64,000 nucleotides of DNA from CAIWTU01 sp963815135 (GCA_963815135.1 CAWFFO010000008.1:1-64000), one strand, 5' to 3'; shown: positions 1-9,729, counted from the stretch's first letter. Notes: generated by a model not told the origin, from the sequence alone. Program-made: numbers and translations.

Positions 1-285
1 AAAAATTAAAACAACGAGATCAGGAACCAGGTATTCGTGCCGTCGGCATTGCTCGGGAATAATGCATGGAAGTCACCGTGGGAGGTTAATAACGTCCATT
101 ACCGATGATATTCCCCTTCAGGTTTACCCGGCTCAGGTAAAAATTCCATTTCACGAAAAATCTCCCGAAACAATGGTAAAATTCATCTGGTAGCCACCGG
201 TTTTTCACACATTTTACTCAAGTACATTGTTACCGAATATAGCGCGGCAGAACTGGTCATTTTTGTAAACTCAGGACGGTACATA

Positions 286-2388
286 ATGAAAAGCGAAAGT
301 TCATGCCTGTACAACAGCCGGATTATCAACCTGTACCTCTCCCTGATCAAGCGCCGGTACAATAACATCAACATCGGCGACCTGCTCGGTTATGCAAATA
401 TACGCCATTACGAAGTCGAAGACGAAGGACACTGGTTTACCCAGCGCCAGATAGATCTATTTTACGAGCGGCTGGTGCAGCTTACCGGCAACACCAACAT
501 TGCACGGGAAGCGGGACGTTTTGTTGCATCTCCGGAAGGACTTGGAAATCTCCGGCAGTTCATCATGGGAATGACAGGGCCGGCCAGTCTGTTTCGGGCC
601 ATACAATCCGGGGCGGAGAAATTAACAAGATCGACAAGCTACCAGTCCCGGATGATCAACGATAACACCGTAGAACTGACAGTAATACCGAGGGAAGGAG
701 TAGAAGAAAAACCCTTCCAGTGCGAAAACCGCATGGGAATGCTTGAGGCTGTTCCGCTTTCCTATAACAGGATTCCGAGAATCGAGCACACCGAATGCAT
801 ATTTCAGGGCGGGAAAGCCTGCCGATATATCGTTTCGTGGGAAAGTTCCCGGGTCGAGATCTGGAAAAAAAGATTGCGGGGCTTTGTCCCCTTATCTCTT
901 GCGGGATGTATAGCTGCATTCCTTTTCACCTCACCCGCCACGGCAGCACTTGTCAGTCTGTCCATAATGCTGCTCGTAATGTGTCTTTTTTTCTGCATTT
1001 CGGAAATGAACCGGAAAGAACTTCTGGAAAGCCTGTCTAATTTTCTTGATCAGAACGAACAGGTACACAATCAGATAAACCAGATCTACAACAGCGCTTT
1101 AATGTCGGCGGAAATCGGAAAAGCATTAGACCGTGATAAGGATATCAAGACGATATTGTCAAACATCATGGAAACCCTGGAAAACCGGCTTTCCTTCGAC
1201 AGAGGCATGGTTTTCCTCGACGATGAACGGAAAGAGAGGCTTGAATTCCAGGCCGGATTCGGACAATCGGAAGAGCATCGGCACTTATTGTCCGGCCTGA
1301 CGTTTTCCATCAACAAACCGGGATCGAAAGGAATTTTTGTAAAATCGTACAAATTGCAACTCCCGTATCTGGTCAATGATCTGGAAAATCTCGAGAGCGA
1401 TTTGTCCCTGCGAAGCATAAGGTTCGCAAAAATCCTGGGAGTGAAATCTTTCATTTGCTGCCCTGTAATTTGCGAGGGGGAGTCGGTCGGCATACTGGCG
1501 GTGGACAATGTGAGAACCAAAAAGCCCCTGGTGCAGAGTGATTTGAGCCTGGTTCAGGGAGTTTCCTCGATTATCGGAGCGAGTATCTCCATCGCGAGGC
1601 ATATAGAACAGGAAAAGCTGATTACCGAACAACTGTGGAACGCGCAAAAGCTCGAGGTTGTCGGAAGACTTGCCGGCAGCATCGCTCACGATTTCAACAA
1701 TATCCTCACAGCGGTAACCGGTTATGCGGAAGTCATACAAATGAAATCAGGAGAAAAGAGCGATTTAGACCGGGAAATAACCGGCATAAACAAGTCCGTT
1801 GACCGGGCATCGAGCCTGATTCAGCAACTTCTGGCGTACAGCCGCCGACAGGTTTTGAAAGAGACGGAACTGGACGTGAACAGTGTCATTAACGGAATAG
1901 AGGATATTTTGCGACACCTGGCAGGGAAGAGCATAGGCATAATGATCAATCTTGACGACAATCCCCATAAAGTACAGGCTGATCCGGGACAGATCGAACA
2001 GGTGCTGCTGAACCTGATTGCAAATGCACGTGATGCCATGCCGGAAGGCGGGAAAATAACAATAGAGACAAAAAATATCCTGTTGGATGCTGATTACCGC
2101 AACCAGTACGAGTGTATTGGAGCAGGTGCCTACTCTGTCATATCGGTTGCTGATACGGGTTCGGGTATGGGTGCGGAAACCCGGAAGCGGATGTTCGAGC
2201 CATTTTTCACGACCAAGGAAGTCGGAAAGGGGACCGGGCTGGGATTAGCAAGTGCTTACGGCATCATCCATCAGCATAACGGACATATCGATGTATCGAG
2301 CGCCCCGGGAGAAGGCACGACAATCCGGATATTCCTGCCGGTCGTCGAAGGACTTGCCGGCAAAGACAGCAGGGAATTCATATCTTGA
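286..2388 (+). CDS. V4R-like/GAF sensor histidine kinase, orphan
   Basis: Predicted 700-residue membrane-associated sensor kinase. Residues 1-195 form a soluble domain ending in a cysteine-bearing motif (ECIFQGGKACRYIVSW), which resembles ligand-sensing V4R/XylR-N type domains; that resemblance is inference. Two hydrophobic segments lie at about 200-242, a GAF domain at about 265-438, and a kinase core follows. The phospho-acceptor is His468 in the motif IAHDFNN, the N box is NARDAMP near 578, and the G boxes are DTGSGMG and GTGLGLA. The start ATG follows a weak AGGAC ribosome site. No response regulator is adjacent on this strand, so the output partner is unknown. Kinase function is near certain; the input signal is not known. 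Confidence 0.9.
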   Translation: MKSESSCLYNSRIINLYLSLIKRRYNNINIGDLLGYANIRHYEVEDEGHWFTQRQIDLFYERLVQLTGNTNIAREAGRFVASPEGLGNLRQFIMGMTGPASLFRAIQSGAEKLTRSTSYQSRMINDNTVELTVIPREGVEEKPFQCENRMGMLEAVPLSYNRIPRIEHTECIFQGGKACRYIVSWESSRVEIWKKRLRGFVPLSLAGCIAAFLFTSPATAALVSLSIMLLVMCLFFCISEMNRKELLESLSNFLDQNEQVHNQINQIYNSALMSAEIGKALDRDKDIKTILSNIMETLENRLSFDRGMVFLDDERKERLEFQAGFGQSEEHRHLLSGLTFSINKPGSKGIFVKSYKLQLPYLVNDLENLESDLSLRSIRFAKILGVKSFICCPVICEGESVGILAVDNVRTKKPLVQSDLSLVQGVSSIIGASISIARHIEQEKLITEQLWNAQKLEVVGRLAGSIAHDFNNILTAVTGYAEVIQMKSGEKSDLDREITGINKSVDRASSLIQQLLAYSRRQVLKETELDVNSVINGIEDILRHLAGKSIGIMINLDDNPHKVQADPGQIEQVLLNLIANARDAMPEGGKITIETKNILLDADYRNQYECIGAGAYSVISVADTGSGMGAETRKRMFEPFFTTKEVGKGTGLGLASAYGIIHQHNGHIDVSSAPGEGTTIRIFLPVVEGLAGKDSREFIS

Positions 2389-2538
2389 ATTGCAATACCG
2401 CGGCAGGATCCGGAAAAATCGGGTTGCAGAAATATTATATATATAATATATAGATTAAATAATTAATGACGATTGCAAATAGACCGCTCTCCGGGCGGAA
2501 TGTTAAGCATCGTCCATCCCTTTGCAAGGAGGCGAGTC

Positions 2539-4239
2539 GTGCCCGAAAAGAAACGTATCGTAGTCATCGGAGGATCAGCAGCCGGTCCCAAGGCGGCGGC
2601 GCGGGCCAAGCGCCTGGACCCCGATGCCGAAGTAGTTATTATCCAGAAAGCCCCCGAGTTGTCCATGGCTTCCTGCGGCTACCCCTACTTTGTCGGCGGC
2701 TTGTTCGACAATCGCGATGCCCTGCTCAGCACCCCCTACGGCGAGGTGCGCGATCCTCATTTTTTCCTGCAAACCAAGGGAGTCATGGCCCGAACCGAAA
2801 CGGAAGTGTCGGCCATAGACCGGAATCTCCGTATTGTCAGATGCCGCGACCTCAAGAACGGCGCTATTGAGGAAGTTCAATACGACAAACTCATCATCGC
2901 CACCGGCGCAAATCCGCGCAAGCCGCCATTGCCCGGCATCGAGCTGGACGGCGTTACAACGCTCCAGTCCATGCGCGACGCTGATTTCCTGCGACGCATC
3001 CGCGATGAAGGAAAGGTCAGGAAGGCTGTTGTGATCGGCGGCGGATTGATCGGTATCGAAACCTGCGAAGCTCTCCAGTTGTCCGGCATCGATATTACCG
3101 TAATTGAAATGCTGCCGCAGATCCTGATGTTTCTCGACTGGGAGCTGGCCAAGGTACTGGAAAACCATGTACGCAGCAAGGCCGCAAATGTAATCACCGA
3201 CGTGAAGCTGGCCGGTTTTGTTGGTGAAAACGGCCGCCTGAAAGCAGTAAGGCTGGAAAACGGCACGGAACTCCCCTGCGAGCTGGCGGTGCTGGCCATC
3301 GGCGTCATTCCCAATATCGGTCTGGCCCAGGCGGCAGGACTAGAAATCGGTGAAACCGGCGGTATCCTGGTCGATGAATACCTGCAGACGTCCGATCCGG
3401 ATATCTATGCAGTGGGTGACTGCATTGAACTTGTGCACCGCATTACCGGCAAAAAAACCCGCGCCCCCTTCGGCGACCTTGCAAACCTGGAAGGCCGGGT
3501 GGCCGGTGAAAATGCGGTTCTCGGCAACAGTGTCACCTTTCCCGGCACCATCCATACCGGAATCTGCAAGGTATTCGACTTCAACGCCGGTTCCACCGGC
3601 CTGTCCGAAAGCCGGGCCCGCCAGGAGGGATACGGGGATATCGCCACGGTCATCAACGCCAGCCTCGACAAGCCCGGCTTCATGGGTGCCAAACTGCTGA
3701 TCACCAAGATGGTTGTTGACGTCGGGACCGGCAGGATCCTGGGGGTCCAGTGTGTGGGGCCGGGAGATGTGGGCAAACAGGTCGCCATGGCGGCCATGGC
3801 TATTCTAGGAAAGCTCACGGTGGCCGACGTGGTGAATGCCGACCTGCCCTACGCGCCGCCATTTTCCCTGCCCATCGACCATTTAATTGCCACCGCCCAC
3901 ATCATGGAGAACAAGCTCAAGGGACGAATGGCAGGCATCGGGCCGGTCGGGCTCAAACAGGAACTGGACCAGGGAAAGATCCCTTTCATGCTCGATGTGC
4001 GGACCCCGGAAGAGTTCGACATGATGCGGCTGGGCATCGGCGAGACGCTCATTCCCATCGGCGAACTGCGCGAGCGGCTGGATGACCTGCCGCAGGACAG
4101 GGACAGGGAGATAGTGTGCTATTGCAAGATATCCCTGCGCGGTTACGAAGCAGCGATTCTGCTGCAGGCAGCGGGCTGGAGGAATGTGAGGGTGCTGGAA
4201 GGCGGGGTCATGGCCTGGCCGTACCGGCGCGAGAAATAG
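2539..4239 (+). CDS. CoA-disulfide-reductase-like FAD/NAD(P) oxidoreductase fused to rhodanese
   Basis: Flavoprotein disulfide reductase of the CoADR/NADH oxidase/persulfide reductase group, 566 residues. The N-terminus carries the FAD-binding motif VVIGGSAAGPKAA. The redox cysteine sits in SMASCGYPYF. A second dinucleotide fold is VVIGGGLIGIETCE, and the FAD ribityl motif is IYAVGDC. The last ~110 residues are a rhodanese domain (LDVRTPEEFD) whose active loop reads CYCKISLRG, keeping the cysteine. CoADR-rhodanese fusions act on CoA persulfides or polysulfide; the substrate here is inferred. I chose GTG at 2539 because AAGGAGG lies six bases upstream; an in-frame ATG at 2473 lacks such a site. 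The upstream DNA (2440-2470) is very AT-rich and may hold the promoter. Confidence 0.9.
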   Translation: MPEKKRIVVIGGSAAGPKAAARAKRLDPDAEVVIIQKAPELSMASCGYPYFVGGLFDNRDALLSTPYGEVRDPHFFLQTKGVMARTETEVSAIDRNLRIVRCRDLKNGAIEEVQYDKLIIATGANPRKPPLPGIELDGVTTLQSMRDADFLRRIRDEGKVRKAVVIGGGLIGIETCEALQLSGIDITVIEMLPQILMFLDWELAKVLENHVRSKAANVITDVKLAGFVGENGRLKAVRLENGTELPCELAVLAIGVIPNIGLAQAAGLEIGETGGILVDEYLQTSDPDIYAVGDCIELVHRITGKKTRAPFGDLANLEGRVAGENAVLGNSVTFPGTIHTGICKVFDFNAGSTGLSESRARQEGYGDIATVINASLDKPGFMGAKLLITKMVVDVGTGRILGVQCVGPGDVGKQVAMAAMAILGKLTVADVVNADLPYAPPFSLPIDHLIATAHIMENKLKGRMAGIGPVGLKQELDQGKIPFMLDVRTPEEFDMMRLGIGETLIPIGELRERLDDLPQDRDREIVCYCKISLRGYEAAILLQAAGWRNVRVLEGGVMAWPYRREK

Positions 4240-4746
4240 TCACAACCGGCAGCATTTATCATCTGGTGGAAAAGGGGCAGGGCCTCAATTACCCTGCCCC
4301 CCAAAATCCGGCCTCACCGGGTCCGGGGGTGAACCTGATGGAAGTCTGCGTCGAAGAAAGTAAATTGGATCCATCGAATATTCCCGTAATTCGAATATTC
4401 CATAACCTGCTGAATTATCATCACGATTTTGCATAAGCCAAAAAGCCGGCGGCCGTTCGGCATTCCCAATCGGCATATTTTATGATATAAAGATACCGGG
4501 TCCGGATTTCCGGATAACCATTTTTTGAGTATAGGCCTGGAAAATAAATGTTCCACGGGAATATGGAGAGTTGAAAGCTGTCAGCGTACGGCAGCCGGCT
4601 TCCGGCAGCTTGATTTCGGATGCAGGCTGCTCATCACTTTCACATCCCCGTGGCCCACTGCTTTTTCAGGTTATTCGCTATTTGGTTTTTTTATTTCATG
4701 GCCGGTCAGCTGCAGGCCATGGAGAAGGTATTTGCAGGGAATTTAT
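4240..4746. other. Intergenic stretch with a GC-rich hairpin
   Basis: No convincing gene. A hairpin with a 9-bp stem (GGGGCAGGG at 4274-4282, CCCTGCCCC at 4292-4300) follows the oxidoreductase gene. The T run lies on the minus-strand side, so it could end transcription coming from either direction only weakly. A ten-base motif, CGAATATTCC, occurs twice between 4376 and 4402. The open frame upstream of the ferredoxin start shows no family features. Confidence 0.4.
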
Positions 4747-5043
4747 ATGTTCGCCAGAATCGAGATCGATGAAAACCGATGCAAAGGGTGCGGCCTCTGT
4801 ACCATTACCTGCCCCAGAAGCCTGCTGGAGTTGGGGAACGAAAAAAACTCCGAGGGTTATACCCCCGCCGTAATGAAATCAATCGGTAAATGCACAGGAT
4901 GCGCGCTGTGCGCCGGAATGTGCCCGGCGGTTGCGATCAGGGTGTACAGCCGCCAGAGAAACGAATTTACCGGAAAACTGATGCCGGAATTCCAGGCGTG
5001 GGAACAAAAAATCAGGCAGGAACGTCTGGACCGGAAGAAGTGA
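4747..5043 (+). CDS. 2[4Fe-4S] ferredoxin, 2-oxoacid oxidoreductase delta-type
   Basis: Small electron carrier of 98 residues with two CxxCxxCxxxCP clusters: CKGCGLCTITCP and CTGCALCAGMCP. The spacing and the C-terminal tail resemble the delta subunit of 2-oxoacid:ferredoxin oxidoreductases (KorD/VorD). No alpha, beta or gamma subunit gene is next to it, so it may be a free ferredoxin or the remnant of a separated complex. Start ATG 4747 is preceded by AGGGA at a spacing of six. The longer open frame starting at 4525 has no family resemblance before this point. It converges on the hemerythrin gene with seven bases between the stops. Confidence 0.85.
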   Translation: MFARIEIDENRCKGCGLCTITCPRSLLELGNEKNSEGYTPAVMKSIGKCTGCALCAGMCPAVAIRVYSRQRNEFTGKLMPEFQAWEQKIRQERLDRKK

Positions 5044-5050
5044 CGTCAGA

Positions 5051-5458
5051 TCAAGGCTGCGCACTCTCCGCAAGGTAAACTCCGAATTTCTTGTCCTGCT
5101 GCAGAATATGCTCGAGGAGCCAGTCCCTCATGAATGCGAGGGTGCTTTCCGGAATGGCCGGATTGTCGCTTAAGTGGCCATTTTTCAATTCCTCCAGGCG
5201 GGAAAGAAAAGAAATATGCTCACTCTTCTGTGACTCAAGCCCGGGATAGCCTGTTTTTCCCATCATGCTTTCTTCATCCCGGAAATGGCGCTCTGCGTAC
5301 ATGGCAAGATTAGCGAACGTCTGCATCAGCAGATCTTCTTTGTCATACCTGCCGACCGCTTCGAACATCAGATTGATGTACTCGAAAAACAATTTGTGCT
5401 GCCTGTCCAGTTCCTCGATGTTAATGTTGAAGGCATCCTTCCAGACAAATAAATCCAT
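5051..5458 (-). CDS. Bacteriohemerythrin
   Basis: Diiron O2-binding protein of 135 residues, the usual length for single-domain bacteriohemerythrins. The ligand set is visible: the histidine in RQHKLFFEY with its glutamate, HFRDEE, SEHISF, and HILQQDKKF. Such proteins bind O2, and in anaerobes they are thought to deliver it to oxidases or buffer it; a link to the cytochrome bd genes at 40-42 kb is only inference. A good ribosome site (GGGGAG) precedes the ATG. It is a single-gene unit convergent with the ferredoxin. Confidence 0.93.
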   Translation of the reverse strand: MDLFVWKDAFNINIEELDRQHKLFFEYINLMFEAVGRYDKEDLLMQTFANLAMYAERHFRDEESMMGKTGYPGLESQKSEHISFLSRLEELKNGHLSDNPAIPESTLAFMRDWLLEHILQQDKKFGVYLAESAQP

Positions 5459-5613
5459 AAGTCTCCCCTTCCGGATACACTATTCAGGGTTTGCTCAAAC
5501 CTGTCGCGCAAGGCATTAAAACAATATCATAGTAAACCCGTTTTACAAACTGGATCAGGGCCGGCTTTTTTCCGCATTGGCAGGGCCGGGACAATCTGCC
5601 ATACTGTACCCGT

Positions 5614-6558
5614 ATGGAGAGAGAAAACGACAAAACCGGTACCGTGGAAGATCACTGGCAGGCGGTCTTCCCGACAGGTCCGGCAGAAGATACCCACGGT
5701 GGGCTTTCAGCGGGGCAGGCAGACCTCTGGGCGCTTGTCCTTGAGTCACGCAATATCCCGTGCATGGCAAGGCGCGATGAATATGGCTGGGAACTTGTCG
5801 TTCCGGCCGCTTTCCGCGAGGCGGCGGAAAAAGAGCTGCGGCTTTTCGAAGATGAAAACCGCAACTGGCCGCCTGCCGCGCCGCGGGAAAACACGCTGAC
5901 CGAAAACACGCTGTCAACCCTGTCAGTCCTTCTCCTTCTCGCAACCTTCCACAACATTACCTTGCTCGATTTAAACCCGCCCATCGATTGGCTCGCCCTC
6001 GGCAGCGCCGATTCGGCCAAGATCCTCGCGGGACAGTGGTGGCGGACGGCCACCGCCCTTACTCTTCATGCAGGCTGGCTGCACCTCCTGGGCAACCTCA
6101 CCATCGGCGGGGTGTTCATCATTCTGCTCTGTCGCGATCTGGGCTCGGGGCTGGCCTGGACGCTGCTCCTGGGATCGGGAATCCTGGGCAATCTGGCCAA
6201 TGCCTTCATGCAGCCCGTCAATCATGATTCAATCGGTGCGTCCACCCTGGTTTTCGGCGCAGTCGGCATCCTGGCTGCAACTACCATGTCGAGGCAGCGA
6301 CATCATCCGCGCAAGCGACGCCTGCTTCCGATTGCAGCAGCCCTGGGGCTGCTCGCGCTGCTTGGCACAGAGGGAAAAAATACCGACCTGGGCGCCCACT
6401 TTTTCGGCTTTCTGTCCGGCTTCGGACTGGGTATGGCCGCGGAATATCTTGTTGAAAGATTCGGTCATCCCAACCGCATAACCAGAGTTTCCCTGTCACT
6501 GCTCTGTATCTTGACAGTTGTGGCCGCCTGGTGGGCGGCACTTGCAATTGCAAATTGA
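5614..6558 (+). CDS. Rhomboid family intramembrane serine protease
   Basis: A 314-residue protein. The first ~95 residues are a soluble domain (RNIPCMARRDEYGWELVVP), like the DUF2007-type domain often fused to rhomboids. Six or so membrane segments follow, from about residue 105. The rhomboid signatures are HAGWLHLLGN early in the membrane domain, the nucleophile motif IGASTLVFGAVG, and the catalytic-histidine segment LGAHFFGFLSGFG. The residue after the nucleophile is Thr rather than the common Gly. No clear ribosome site precedes the ATG at 5614. The substrate is unknown. Confidence 0.88.
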   Translation: MERENDKTGTVEDHWQAVFPTGPAEDTHGGLSAGQADLWALVLESRNIPCMARRDEYGWELVVPAAFREAAEKELRLFEDENRNWPPAAPRENTLTENTLSTLSVLLLLATFHNITLLDLNPPIDWLALGSADSAKILAGQWWRTATALTLHAGWLHLLGNLTIGGVFIILLCRDLGSGLAWTLLLGSGILGNLANAFMQPVNHDSIGASTLVFGAVGILAATTMSRQRHHPRKRRLLPIAAALGLLALLGTEGKNTDLGAHFFGFLSGFGLGMAAEYLVERFGHPNRITRVSLSLLCILTVVAAWWAALAIAN

Positions 6559-6731
6559 GTTCATTCCACGTCAATCATTGCCGGGCAGGAGTATAACAGC
6601 AAATTCAATAACCTGATAGAATTCAATGCCCATTTCCTGATAAGGAATCATTGTTATATTCTGTTTCCTCAATATATTATTTGATTTATAATTTGACTTG
6701 TTCTCCTTTCAAAAGACATTAAACCCAAAAA

Positions 6732-6913
6732 CGGCAGTTGGAGGTGTCCGCAGTAAGCAACTCAGGCCTGTTTCGTTGCTGCTCCTAGCGAAATGGAGTG
6801 CGGACAGCCGGTATTGTCTGAACCCGAAGGGTGAGTTTATCGGCTGTAGCGAAATGAGCTTAGAGCAGCAGAAACAGGCCTCCGGAGCGAACGGAGGATG
6901 TCTGCAACTGCCG
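6732..6913 (+). repeat. 182-bp structured repeat, copy A
   Basis: The first of three ~95% identical copies (also 20386-20567 and 53105-53285), all in the same orientation. By eye it folds into nested stems. The outer stem pairs CGGCAGTTG with CAACTGCCG. A long inner stem pairs AGGCCTGTTTC..TGCTGCTC with GAGCAGCA.GAAACAGGCCT. Inside that, ACAGCCGGTA pairs with TATCGGCTGT through one G-U wobble, and CCTCCG/CGGAGG forms a side hairpin. This copy ends 24 bases before the start of the sensor kinase at 6938, so it lies in that gene's 5' leader or promoter. I do not recognise the family. Confidence 0.85.
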
Positions 6914-6937
6914 AATACAGGTTAAAAGAAAGATCAT

Positions 6938-8893
6938 ATGAAGCAAAGTAATTTGTCAAACCTGCTCCGACTGCCATCCTGGTCAGTATATATGCTCGCG
7001 CCGGCAGTAACCACGGCGGCGCTCGTCCTCTTCCCGGCAATGGGCTTTACTACCCTGGCTCAACCCGCTCCGATCCTGCTCCTGGTTCCGATCTTCCTCT
7101 GTTCCTACCTTGGCGGCTTTGGCCCCGGGATCGTTTCCACAATACTGGCGGTAATGGGCTCGGCATATATTATCATGCCTCCCCTGTATTCCTTTTTCAT
7201 ATTCCGGCCTGTGGACCGGGTGCGCCTGACAACTCTTATCGTAAACGGCATTCTCGTCAGCTTTGTCAGCGAAGCACTGCACCGCGCACGCAGACGGGCG
7301 GAGGCGGCAAATCTTCAGCACTTCAGGGATCAGGAAGATATAGCCCGCCTGAACAGTGACCTGCAGAAACGGGTGGCGGAGCTGGAAACGATTTACAACA
7401 CCGTCCCCATCGGCCTTGCCATAGTGGATGATCCCGAGGGGCGCAGCATCAGGGGTAATATCGCCCAGGAAAAGATGTTAGGTGCCCCTCCGGGAGGCGA
7501 GCTTTCCAAGGGGGCGCCGCAGCCTCCGCCGTACCGGGTTTTCCAGGAAGGACATGAACTGGCGGTTAAAGAACTGCCCATGCAGCGCGCCTGCAGGGGC
7601 GAAAAGGTTGCGGGCCAGGTGGTGGAGATTTTAAGAGAGGATGGGAAGACACTTATTGCATACAGCTCCGCCACGCCGCTTGTTGACGAGAAAGGGCGTC
7701 CACGCGGCGCGGTGGGCGCGTTCATGGACATCACCGAATGGAAGCGGGCGGAAACGGAACTCCGCAAACACAAGGAACATCTCGAGGAACTGATCGGGGA
7801 GCGGACGACGGAACTGGAGAGGAAGAACTCGCAACTTACCATTGAAATAACCGAACGAAAACGGACCGAGGCGGCCCTTCGCGAGAGCGAGGTAAAATAT
7901 CGCGCACTGTTTGAAAACAGTATGGATGCGATTTTCCTGACACGCCCCCATGGTGAGGTCAGAGCGGCGAACAAGGCTGCCTGCGGAATGTTCGGGATGA
8001 CAGAAGAGGAACTGATCGCGGCAGGCCGCGAGGGAATTATTGACCGGACGGACCATCGTTTTGCCGACGCCCTTGCAGAAAGGGCGCTCTATGGAAGGGT
8101 CTTTTACGAATTGACCTATATCCGCAAGGATGGAACAAGATTTCCCGCCGAAACCAGCTCGTTCCTTTACAATGAAGGTCGCGATTCCATTGTCATTCTT
8201 CACGACATTACCTCCCGGAAGATTGCAGAAGATACCCTGCGCAACTACGCGCGGCGCCTCATCGAGATGGAGGAAGACCTGCGGAGAAAGCTGTCAGCGG
8301 AACTGCACGACGAGATCGGCAGAGACCTCACCGCTCTCGGCATCAACCACGCAATCCTCGGTGACAGCCTGTCATCGGAAGCGAAGATTAATCTCGACGC
8401 AAGGATAAATGATTCAGGCAAGCTGATCGAAGATATAAGCCGCAATGTAAGAAACATCATGAACAGCCTGCGGCCCCCGATGCTCGATGACTACGGCCTG
8501 GCTGCCGCTCTCAGGTGGTACGCGGAACTTTTCGCAAAACGCACCGGTGTCAATGTCTCCCTCCGTATCGATGAACACTTCAAGGTCCTTGCCGCAGAAA
8601 GAGAGCTGACCCTGTTCCGCATAGCCCAGGAGGCTCTTACCAACGTATCTAAACATTCCGGCGCGCGGAACGTCACTATCAGGCTTGGCGACAAAGAGGG
8701 CATTGTCCGTCTGTCGATAACCGATGACGGGAAAGGATTTGTCCATAAACCGGCATCACCGCTTCAGGCCGTTCCCGGCCGGGGGCTGAATATCATGCAT
8801 GAACGTGCGGAATTGTTCGGCGGAAGCTTCAAGCTGGAATCAAACCCGGGCGAAGGTACAACCGTCTCGGTGGAAATCAGGGAGGAATTTTAG
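6938..8893 (+). CDS. Membrane PAS sensor histidine kinase, NarL/HisKA_3 type
   Basis: Predicted inner-membrane kinase of 651 residues. Residues ~15-115 form a four-helix DUF4118-like membrane domain as in KdpD-type kinases. Two PAS domains follow at about 145-265 and 310-430, joined by a coiled coil. The dimerisation domain is HisKA_3, with His457 in ELHDEIGRDLTALG, and the ATPase domain is at ~545-650 (EALTNVSKHS, GRGLNIMHERA). Kinases of this subclass phosphorylate NarL/FixJ regulators, and one follows directly (stop TAG abuts the next ATG). The ribosome site is weak (AAAGAAAG), and repeat copy A sits just upstream. Confidence 0.92.
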   Translation: MKQSNLSNLLRLPSWSVYMLAPAVTTAALVLFPAMGFTTLAQPAPILLLVPIFLCSYLGGFGPGIVSTILAVMGSAYIIMPPLYSFFIFRPVDRVRLTTLIVNGILVSFVSEALHRARRRAEAANLQHFRDQEDIARLNSDLQKRVAELETIYNTVPIGLAIVDDPEGRSIRGNIAQEKMLGAPPGGELSKGAPQPPPYRVFQEGHELAVKELPMQRACRGEKVAGQVVEILREDGKTLIAYSSATPLVDEKGRPRGAVGAFMDITEWKRAETELRKHKEHLEELIGERTTELERKNSQLTIEITERKRTEAALRESEVKYRALFENSMDAIFLTRPHGEVRAANKAACGMFGMTEEELIAAGREGIIDRTDHRFADALAERALYGRVFYELTYIRKDGTRFPAETSSFLYNEGRDSIVILHDITSRKIAEDTLRNYARRLIEMEEDLRRKLSAELHDEIGRDLTALGINHAILGDSLSSEAKINLDARINDSGKLIEDISRNVRNIMNSLRPPMLDDYGLAAALRWYAELFAKRTGVNVSLRIDEHFKVLAAERELTLFRIAQEALTNVSKHSGARNVTIRLGDKEGIVRLSITDDGKGFVHKPASPLQAVPGRGLNIMHERAELFGGSFKLESNPGEGTTVSVEIREEF

Positions 8894-9541
8894 ATGTCGG
8901 TAAGTATCATGATTGTGGACGACCATGCAATCATTCGGGAAGGGCTGAAGATGATTTTCGAATCGCAGGGAGATATGATCATCACCTGCATGGCCGCCGA
9001 CGGCCGGGATGCAATCAGCAAAGCGGAATCCATCCGGCCACAGGTCATTGTCATGGACATCGCCATGCCCGGTCTGAACGGGATCGAGGCCACACGCATA
9101 ATCCGCGAAAAACTGCCGTCCGTGAAAGTCGTCATACTCTCCATGCACAATAATCTCGAGCATATTTTCCGCGCAATGCAGGCGGGAGCGCATGGATATA
9201 TCCTCAAGGAGTCGGCAGGCAGCGAGATAGTCAAGGCCGTGCGTGCCGTAATGAAGGGACACCGTTATTTCGGCAAAGGGGTTGAAGTGCCACCGGAAAA
9301 ACGTAATCCGGATAACACAGGGCATTGTAAAAGCCCCCTCGACAGCTTGAGCCCACGTGAACTCGAGGTCCTTCAGCTGGTAGCAGAGGGAAAAACCAGC
9401 GTGGAGATCGCAAAAACCCTCTCCCTTTCACCCAAGAGCGTGGAAACCTATCGCAGCAGGCTGATGCTGAAACTCGGAATCGGCAATATTCCCGCTCTGG
9501 TCAAATTCGCACTTCAGCACGGGATAACTCCAACCAATTAA
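8894..9541 (+). CDS. NarL/FixJ family response regulator
   Basis: DNA-binding response regulator of 215 residues. The receiver domain (residues 1-120) has the acidic pair near VDDH and phospho-acceptor Asp55 in VMDIAMPGLNG. A LuxR-type helix-turn-helix follows (LSPRELEVLQLVAEGKTS, SVETYRSRLM). The ATG directly follows the kinase stop, with the ribosome site GGGAGGAA inside the end of the kinase gene. The two genes are therefore co-transcribed and presumably form a cognate pair. Target promoters are unknown. Confidence 0.95.
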   Translation: MSVSIMIVDDHAIIREGLKMIFESQGDMIITCMAADGRDAISKAESIRPQVIVMDIAMPGLNGIEATRIIREKLPSVKVVILSMHNNLEHIFRAMQAGAHGYILKESAGSEIVKAVRAVMKGHRYFGKGVEVPPEKRNPDNTGHCKSPLDSLSPRELEVLQLVAEGKTSVEIAKTLSLSPKSVETYRSRLMLKLGIGNIPALVKFALQHGITPTN

Positions 9542-9729
9542 AATTCTGCCTGATCAAACTTTCCCTACAGACTAAATTATCAAATCAGGTTATTTTTCAG
9601 TTAAGAATCCAGGGGTTTATCCGCAGGCAAAGAGCCTCTGAGCCGTCTTTTCCGGTATCCGGACCCGATGTCGCCAGGTAACGGGTAATATGATAAAGTA
9701 TATTTTCATGTGAGGATAAGGAGGGAAAC

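Noticed and set aside
3..62. A plus-strand frame from the left edge that could be the last 19 codons of an upstream gene.
   Set aside because: It reads plausibly but is too short to support; no family can be recognised.
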